In this document: piece after piece, positions 56,555 to 64,000 of the stretch
How the letters are laid out: each line of letters starts with the position of its first letter
Position numbering within the stretch: position 1 is the first letter of the stretch
Assembly (NCBI RefSeq): GCF_030247195.1
Contig: NC_080672.1
Coordinates: 372,504,166 to 372,568,165 of the forward strand
DNA: 64,000 nt
Source: Topomyia yanbarensis
Lineage: Eukaryota > Arthropoda > Insecta > Diptera > Culicidae
Direction: 5' to 3'
Translations under genes and position numbers: made by a program
Notes under the pieces: model-generated
What the model was told of the DNA's origin: nothing
Seen by the model: the letters and a program-made list of their open reading frames with translations, nothing else
The model's database searches: none

Positions 56555-59340
56555 TTTTAAACTGAGATTTACAACTTTAAGACTTAAAAAAAGTGTATTA
56601 GTCACTTATTTTATAAAGCAGATCAAAATTTCAGCGCTCCCCAAGGTTGGCGCCCTTAGCGCGATCCGACCCGGCCAAGCGCACGCTACGGGCCTGGTCG
56701 ACGAGCATCGGAACGTAGTCCATGGTTTGGAAACATGTACAAAGGCTAGTTTTAGACGCTACGATGTATCTGATGGAATTCAGCTCACGAACAAAAAGTT
56801 TCCGACACACGACCACACCAGATAGAAAAATGTTTAATCATTGTCCGTGTGAACCACGCCATCCCGCCGCCAGGCCATAAAACTAGACCGACGTAGAGTT
56901 AATCGAGGAAGGCATACCGTCTCGCTTGTAGCATATATGCAATTTCCCAACCCCGTCCAGTTTGCCCATATAAAGACCCACTTCTCCGGGCACGCTCTAA
57001 ATAAAGAGATTAATCATTTTCAATTCGATTTCTTCTCCTTCAGCAGACCTTGATGAGTGTACTGCAAACCATCGCGACGACTCTCTCGTCGTCCTGATGT
57101 AAAGATCAATCTAGTACCTAGTAATGTTCGTTAAGGTTCGCTCTCGCTTCAGACAACCACCCACCCAAGCTGAACCTAGGCTTTTTCCAGCGTGTGCGCC
57201 CCCCCCCCGTTCGTCGTCGGGCTCGAGGCAAATTAATACTTTTCACGAACACGCTCGTAAGTGTTTTGGGGCGGATCCGGAGACAAATGAGACGTGATTC
57301 GTATAAAACGGCCGCCCGGGCTGTGCGCGCTGGTTAAATCAAGACCTTGCATCGTACGTGTAGGGAAGACATCATCAGTCAGTCAGGCAGTAGACGGGCA
57401 AAAAACTAAAACAAAAACACACACACAGAAAGTTGAGTACGCGCGAGCGTCCATCCGTCTTGCACCCCGCAGATATTAAGATTGCAATTAGTTCTGATTA
57501 AAAATTTCGCTCGCCTTCGCCTCATCAGTCCTACTTGAAGTTTTTTTTGCCCGCTATCTACAGCAGGTAACGCACCACCGTTGCGTTCTGGCAGCTGCAT
57601 TCGTTTTGTTGCGGCGCACAGGGGGTAGATCATCATTATCAAGGGCCTGGTCAAACAGAGGGGGGAGGGGGAAGAAATGTTCGGTTCGAAATGTGTGAGT
57701 CACGAGACACATGTTTCCTTTTGTGTTATTAATTACCCCATTCGGATCGGTCGTAAACGCGCCGCACTTGGAAGTTTCTTCTACCATTGGGGTAGGTCCT
57801 GAATGTAGGGTAGATGGTGGTGCAAATTGTCGGCGATGTTGCAAGTAACAAAACATGTTTATTTATTCCTGTAAATAAATGTTAACGAATGAAATGATTT
57901 GAAAGTATATTAATGGCAATATGTCCCAGGCAGCATTTTCCATGTCATAAATCCGTATTAGCGTTTTATGAAAATTTCGTTGAGGCTACTAATGCTCAAT
58001 AAGTTTTGTTAATTTAATTGGTTTTAATTTTTTTTTGCGTGAGCTACTCCGTTATCGATCGAGACCAGCTAAAATTACTGGCACTACACTACTGACTTTG
58101 AAATGAGTTGTGCCGATCTTATTACCAGATTAGAGTAATTTTGCTAGTTACCATTGTCAACGGAAATTTTATTATCAATCTGTGAAATGTATCGCTTATC
58201 GAAACCTACCTACCACAACAATAATGCGTGCCAAAAAAGACAATCTAACAATGATCCGTTATTTCTATTTCTGCAACAAAGATCATTTGAATCGAAAATG
58301 AATCAATCTAAAGCCTGCTCCTAATCAACCCAAATGACACAGTATCGATTGGTTTTAAGTGCTGTAAGATTCGACCATCTTTAAGCGATATATTTAGTGA
58401 ATGAAAAATGTATGTTTTCCGAGATTACTTGTCGATTGTATTCAGTTTCATCACATAAATTTCTTTGTTCTGCTCACATTGAAGAAGTTAAGAACAATAA
58501 TAAATGGAACAATTTATCCGCGTTTTGTAAAATTAAAAGTTTTAGGAGCCTTATCGTGTTTTAATCATAGTCTAGACTTAGTTATCTTTATGGCTGTGGT
58601 TTACTAGAAGGTTGATTACAGTCTACTATCTTTCTCGTAGCAAAACCAGCCTACAGGCTGTGTGGCATCTGGCGGAATGAAGTATCTCCTCCAAGAATTT
58701 ATCCACTGGGTTCCTGCTCCCATGTCGTAAGAGGTGGCTGAAAGTAGAAGTCAGAGTATTTCTCCGTACCGAGGACTGAATGGCTGGCAGGACTAAACTA
58801 TGTCAGTCGCTCACGGCGTGTCATTGGTCTTACTCATGCTGTGTTAAGCCAATCTCTGATACAATGGACGTTTGTTCGTTCGCAAATCGTGGTATTCAAA
58901 TGATGGTAATGTGGCTTATACCCATTTTCGAGTTCACTGAAGGTGATTATAAAAGAACATGTTTGGGTATCCTTCTAGTTGCTGTACAATAAGTGTAGCT
59001 AATGAGATATGTAGTGATCTGATCCACCATGATTAGAGTAGCACAAATTAATCCTTAGCATAAACTATAAACCTATCCCGCATTTCGTAGGAAGGAGCTT
59101 CTAAAACTTTGTTTCTTAATCCCATCTTCGTAGCTTTCAACAAAAATGGTATGACAAATCCACGTGAAATGCATCGTGCATGTATACTTGCGAATAATGC
59201 TCTTGACACGGTCAATATCACATAAACATTTCTTGTTTATGTTATCTTGACACGGTCAATGATAACATAAACAAGAAATACGTCTATTGTTCGGCATATT
59301 CGACGCATAATAAACGATCTTTTTCTGATGATTTCAAAAG
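56555..59340. other. long stretch with a GC-richer core, no recognised gene
   Basis: 56640-57880 is distinctly less AT-rich, with few repeats. It includes a TATAAAA at 57302-57308 and repeated CAGT at 57372-57383, but no coding frame with a recognisable domain. 57900-59340 is AT-rich, with a small stem at about 59228-59280 (ATTTCTTGTTTATGTTATC and its complement). Possibly unique, regulatory intron sequence. Confidence 0.35.
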
Positions 59341-59349
59341 GTTTGTATC

Positions 59350-61320
59350 GTACAGTGGCAAAAATGGGTATTAACTCATAATCGGCAATGATACAAAATT
59401 CCTACCACATAATTTGGCGGACATCAGATAGCAATTTGAGAGAAACCGTACTGATGAAATACTTAGGGAATACAAATCTGCATATACTTAATGTAGGAAA
59501 TGGTCCAACCTTTGCATGATCTGGCACATAAGAGGTGTTAGATGTGACTCTCTACTCTGACGGTGTTATGCATTAGTGGACAAACGTACCAAACGAGCTC
59601 GAACCGTCGTTATCTTATAAGTACATTGTCTTTGATCATTTAAACGTCTCGCGATACATCGTCACATATCGTAATCCCAACTCTACGAACTGGGACCTCC
59701 ACGAAGAGGGCTTGGCGACCAGGTTTGAGGGGTATCTTCCGACGATTAAATCACCAAGTGAATTGGATGAGGTCGTGGATAAAACAAGCTCACTCATAGT
59801 AGCAGCATACCAAGAGGCTTGTCCGCTTCGAGTTATGCGTGCTTCTAGAGGAACTCCTTGGTGGAATACCGAACTGGTTCGACTCAAAAATTTATGTAGA
59901 AGAGCTTGGAATCGCAGACGCATGGACGGGTCGGAGGATTAAAGTTGGCTCGTAAAGCATATATAAATGCCCTTCGATCCTCTGAGTGAGGTGATTGGAA
60001 GAGCCTCTGCACAAATGTCTCAAGTCTCAACGAGACTAGTAGATTAAATAAATTTAATCGAAATCGAAATACTTCCCTGTCAGTTCGATTAGAGGTGCTA
60101 GTGGCGACTAAACGTTTGGTGAAGATATAGTACTCAACTGGCTTTTTGCCACACACTTTCCAGGCTGTACGGAACCATCACTGACGACTGTCCCCGAGTT
60201 CATTTCAGGGAGTTCTGATTATTGAGCATTTGCTCGTAGAATTATGACAACCGAATCGATCAAATGAGCGATTGAAAGTTTTCCTCCGTATGAGTCTCCG
60301 GGAAAAGATGAAATCATTCCAGTTCGACTTCAAAGAGGATTTGAACACTTGTTTTGAAAAAAGGATAGTTTCCATTAGCGTGACGGGTAATAATTGTTGA
60401 ATTCATGCCCAAAGGTGGCCGCTGTACATATTAGAAGGCAAACCTTAACTTTAAACCGATCAGTTTGACCTCCTTCCCTCTCAAATCAGTGGAACGTTTA
60501 ATCGACCACTATATTCGGACACACCTTGGACGAGCAGCCCCTGCTTGCAATTCATCCTGTTACACAATGAAAAAGCCTAGAAGGTTTTATTGAAGGTGTT
60601 TTGGCAACGTGTCGTTCGAATCCATTTTGGAAGCAGCGCGAGGTCATGGAGTACCTTTTTATATACTACGAACTGGATACACGTAATGCTTAGTAACCGA
60701 CAGCTGTGTTCATCGTTGAGACAAGTAGAAACTGAGTGTTTGCGGGTGTCCTCAAGGTGGTTTGCTGTCACCACTTCTATGGATCCTTGTCGCTGAACTT
60801 GAGATAAAAGAATTTTCTTTAACAGTTAGGCTGCTATAAAAGTACTTAATTCGGCAGATTCGAGCTCGAAATAATCGCAAGTAATCGCAAGTCGAACTCC
60901 AATCAAAATCAGTTCAAATTCTATCTACCATTCATGGGTACCCTGTCATTCCAGTATCATTGGAAATGAATGGGCGGACGAATTGGGTAGAGCGGTCACT
61001 GCCACGGACTTCGCTCTTGGGCTGCATCCGAACATGTCAACCATTGGCATCTGCAAACTTGCGTTCAAACAAAAACTTTTCTTCCGGATGTGAGTCCGAC
61101 AATGTCAAAGAATTTGTTGTATTTTTACGAACACAATTGCAGCATTCTAATCAGGGCACTGACTGGACATAGCAGACTTAATTATCACATGGCTACTATT
61201 CTGCGTGCTGAGCATTACTCGTGTGATCTTTGTGAATACGATTGCGGAACCTCATATCATTTGATATGTAACTGTCCTGTAGTAATCCAGGTGCGTATCC
61301 GGATTTTAGGTTCTTAATAG
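59350..61320 (+). pseudogene. LINE family A, copy 3 (highly degenerate)
   Basis: Plus-strand remnant of the family at 17700-21208. 59712-59942 reads ATRFEGYLPTI...ACPLRVMRASRGTPWWNTEL, then VRLKNLCRRAWNRR (endonuclease-RT linker). RT-region DNA follows near 60290-60800, an RNase H trace (GNEWADEL-like) near 60965, and RALTGHSRLNYHMATILRAE plus CDLCEYDCGTSYHLICNCP at 61158-61290 (C-terminal zinc knuckle). Many stops and frameshifts; the most decayed of the three copies. Confidence 0.85.
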
Positions 61321-61700
61321 ATAGATGAACCTATGTAACGGGAGTTGAAGCTCAAGAATATGCTATTGTTCCTAACCCAGTGTGGTAAAGAGCCATAGAG
61401 TTTGTTGCGAAATTCGGATAACCAAATCGATTACAGAGAAAATAGAGCAGCATTTTTGCAGTATCGACGATCGATCTTTGGAATTTCTGGCGAAAAAAAA
61501 GTTAAACGGCTTCCAAAGAATCACGGCGGCAATGTCCTCATTGCGGTGTTTTAAGGTGACGGACGGAGCATTTTTTCGGCAGACTTTGTGAAATCAGTTG
61601 ACGCTAGGCGACGGATGAAATATTTTTTCCGGGGACAGTACGTACAGATCGGTTTACTGACCACATTTCTTCCTTCACCAATGCTATAATTATTTCCGAT
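61321..61700. other. unassigned, with the ~62-bp shared motif
   Basis: Carries GACGGACGGAGCATTTTTTC at about 61558-61577, related to 52325 and 62230. No gene. Confidence 0.4.
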
Positions 61701-61709
61701 AGTTGCAAA

Positions 61710-62126
61710 CAGTCTTCCCAAATGAACATCGAACACCATGTTCGCTCTAGTTCTGTGCTCATCCTACACCATCACTTCGTGTGCAAACTCGAACGCGCTA
61801 ATGCGTACCAAAACACGAGCACATGTTCGTCTGCACAACCGAACCCCATGTACGTACGCGGTGTTCGTACACACAGGTTCTTGATACTAGTTTTCTCTTT
61901 CTCTTACCCATCATCACTAGCATTGACTCATTCTGTTTTGTGTGTGCCTTTCTTATGTACGCACACGGTGTACGTACACGGTGCTTAAACCTAAGTTTGC
62001 ACATCGTTCGCTTGGGTTCGGAGTTCGATGCGAACCTGTACATAAAGCCAAAGCATGTTTAAGGTGTAACGCGCGCACGAAATTTTGTACACGGGTGCAA
62101 ACTTGTCGATGTTCATGGGAAGACTG
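61710..62126 (+). mobile_element. hAT-like TIR element, family CAGTCTTCCC, copy 2
   Basis: 417 bp with ends CAGTCTTCCCAAATGAACATC and GATGTTCATGGGAAGACTG, inverted. A perfect 8-bp duplication GTTGCAAA occurs at 61702-61709 and 62127-62134. No transposase; non-autonomous hAT-type element. Relatives at 56118-56546 and, diverged, 7430-7660. Confidence 0.93.
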
Positions 62127-62134
62127 GTTGCAAA

Positions 62135-62775
62135 CCATGGTTCGACCGAAGCTCGTTAGTATTTGATTGTCGGTCCTTGAATTTGAACTGGAGATTCGTG
62201 AAAACAGTTGACTCTCAGTGTTTGAAAGCAACGGACGGAGTATCTATTCAGGAGACTGTATATCAAGACCAATATCTTGAGGAGACATTTTTTATGAACT
62301 ATGACTAGATCGGTGGGTCATTGATTACGGTGCAGATCGTTATATTTGAATTTCCAGTTCAAGTGCCATCACGTCATCCCGGTTATCTCCCAGATATTAC
62401 TTATAATCCTTTTATGAGTAAGCAAGTGAAACAAAGATGCTCTTATGGTCTGTAGTTATTACAGGTTTTTGCACGTTTTTTATGCTATTTTCTAAGAAAA
62501 TTGGTAGCATCCAGCCTTACAAAGAGTAAAGATAAGTGACCGCATTTTTGCTTTTCTATCCCCTGAGTCATCTTCCAATTTTTTTATCTCCTGTAGTCTC
62601 AGCCTCTCCCTTCATATTCTTTATTTAGTTTTCACTTTCTGTCGAGCTGAAAATATCCAGTTGATGATAAAGAAGATTCCGACTTCCTGTTTTAAAATCA
62701 TGCACATTGAACACAGTCTGACCATGGTCTTTCGGATCTAAGATCGTCTACTGAGTAACGGATATTTCGAAAGTT
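62135..62775. other. unassigned, with a diverged ~62-bp motif
   Basis: 62196-62255 resembles the motif at 52300-52405. The remainder is AT-rich without a gene. Confidence 0.35.
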
Positions 62776-62960
62776 CGCCCAGATAAACTAAAAATTGTGG
62801 TAGCTTGCCTTAAGCGAGCAAATAACATTACTGATAATAAGTATTTTATTGAGGACAACCGCATCTGTATACCGGCCCACAAAGTTGAGATCGACAGTGT
62901 TGGCATCGATTCGGGTGGAGTGCAGCATGGGGTTGGCTGTTTGCATTAGGAACATGCAAC
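62776..62960 (+). pseudogene. I-type LINE ORF1 remnant
   Basis: Translates in part as LKRANNITDNKYFIEDNRI, then KVEIDSVGIDSG and HGVGC, aligning with the same ORF1 segment as the remnant at 51990 (QANQIA...VEIDGV...KYGVGCF). Short and frameshifted. DNA on its left (AAAGTTCGCCCAGATAAACTAAA) also matches 51960-52000, so the two remnants share a recent ancestor. Confidence 0.65.
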
Positions 62961-63240
62961 CATGTATCGAGGAACCTTTAGTGGGACAGCTTCACTAATG
63001 TACTTTTTTTACAATGGAGAAGACCTTTACGTCCTAGCCCAGTACACGTGCTATTGGTAGGGTCCAATCTACCACACGGGGTGCACTGGGGGCGTGTCAG
63101 GCTCGAATGGTGACCAGCCATTAATACCGACTAAACTCCATTGAGCTCCGCCATCATTCCTCCCAGGAACTACCTCTCGGTATTACTTCTGGGGGGATGG
63201 CTGTACTAAATGTACTCATTCACTCTCACTCACGCGTTCA
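62961..63240. other. unassigned sequence
   Basis: No gene; leads into the minisatellite. Confidence 0.3.
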
Positions 63241-63244
63241 TACG

Positions 63245-63690
63245 TCCTGTATGAGGCTTACTTGGGTGCTCTCTCAATCGCACTTTGATTCACTCTCAAA
63301 CACTCCCACATGAGGCTGACTTTTGTGCTCACCTTTTTCGTTCCTTGCGAGGCTGACTTGTGTGCTCACCTTACTCATTCCTTGCTAGGCTTACTTTTGT
63401 GCTCGCCCCACCCATACCATGTGAGGCTGACTTGGGTGCTCACCCTATCACCTGATTCACTCTCAATCGTGCCACTCTATTGTACCTTTGTCACTCCCTC
63501 TGGCATCCCATGTGGGACATTTTTCTTAGGCCCCACTTCTGACATACCATGCGAGGCTGACTTGTGTGCTCACCTTTTTCATCCCTTGCTAGGCTGACTT
63601 TTGTGCTAGCCTCTACCATACCATGTGAGGCTGACTTTTGTGCTCACCCTTAACATGCCGTGTGAGACTGACTTGGATGCTCACCCTTTC
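63245..63690. repeat. minisatellite, ~36-39-bp unit, about 9 copies
   Basis: The unit core GTGAGGCTGACTTGTGTGCTCACC occurs with variants at about 63251, 63311, 63349, 63385, 63421, 63550, 63588, 63626 and 63661. A stretch of different sequence (63445-63545) interrupts it. Peptides read from it are repeat artefacts. Confidence 0.85.
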
Positions 63691-64000
63691 ACTCCTCTGC
63701 CACGCCATGAGGTATCGATAGCTAAGTCCCAACATACTACGCTACGACCCTCCCGTCTTGGCATGAGGCAGTCCACTTATACGCCTATACACTCACTCTT
63801 CTGTCTTGCTTCGGGGTGGCTGGGTTTACCCCTTACGCGGTTGCCATTCGCTGCGCCAAACCTGCCTCGGCATGAACAGACCATTCACTCCCTTTTTTGC
63901 GCTTGGCCTTTTTCGCTCCAGCTAACCAATCACTAGTTGGCCGTGCCCGTCGTCTGTTGCTCGGTTCGCCAGATTACCTGTAGCCAGGTTGGTAGCAGCC
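63691..64000. other. right-edge sequence, GC-richer, unassigned
   Basis: Less AT-rich than the average and free of stops in places. Might be the untranslated leader of a retroelement continuing beyond the window, but no domain is visible. Confidence 0.3.

Noticed and set aside
57302..57383. TATAAAA with downstream TCAGT as a core promoter
   Set aside because: Spacing is about 70 bp rather than about 30, and no transcript or coding frame follows.
63245..63690. CRISPR-like array
   Set aside because: Units are contiguous variants with no unique spacers, in a eukaryotic context.

Overview
This window comes from a large, repeat-laden dipteran genome, most likely a culicine mosquito (Aedes-like). 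Three short, well-spliced exons encode part of the ARID transcription factor Dead ringer/Retained (retn, ARID3 family). They sit in a sea of short terminal-inverted-repeat elements, foldback elements, decayed I/LOA/R1-type LINEs and a tRNA-related SINE. No bacterial, plasmid or phage feature is seen. The species is inferred from gene identity and repeat style, not proven.

Host gene. The only convincing host coding sequence is retn on the + strand: exons at 13386-13540, 13656-14107 and 14216-14316, separated by introns of 115 and 108 bp with GT..AG borders and matching phases. The last exon stops at the very start of the ARID fold, after the residues EEQFKQVRQ. The rest of ARID and the REKLES region were not found downstream, so the intron that follows probably runs through the remaining ~49.7 kb. 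The ~13.4 kb before 13386 is probably intron too.

Layout. 1-13 kb: dispersed ~340-bp repeats, long T-rich tracts, a 5'-truncated R1-type LINE with target duplication, a TIR element nested in another inverted repeat, and a 1.66-kb element whose ends are 16-bp minisatellites. 13-14.3 kb: retn. 15.8-21.2 kb: an I-type LINE ORF1 broken by a second copy of the CCCAGC TIR element, then a 5'-truncated RNase H-bearing LINE (family A). 21.4-24.7 kb: AT microsatellite, a TTAA-flanked element and a hAT-like foldback. 24.9-31.2 kb: a 6.2-kb hAT-like element with a perfect 8-bp duplication, which itself holds three later insertions. 32.1-38 kb: a nearly complete I-clade LINE with intact ORF1 and a frameshifted ORF2. 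38-49.5 kb: SINE, a TIR element with a 12-bp duplication, a second LINE A copy carrying a tiny TIR insertion, and a ~340-bp tandem dimer. 49.5-64 kb: sparse sequence, a 233-bp TA run, several DNA elements, two clean hAT-type elements (56.1 and 61.7 kb), a third LINE A copy, ORF1 remnants and a minisatellite at the right edge.

Together. Nothing here looks like an operon or a multi-gene system. The window is best read as a host regulatory gene with giant introns that accumulated nested transposons. Several insertions can be dated relative to one another because target duplications, or an uninterrupted sister copy, show the empty site.
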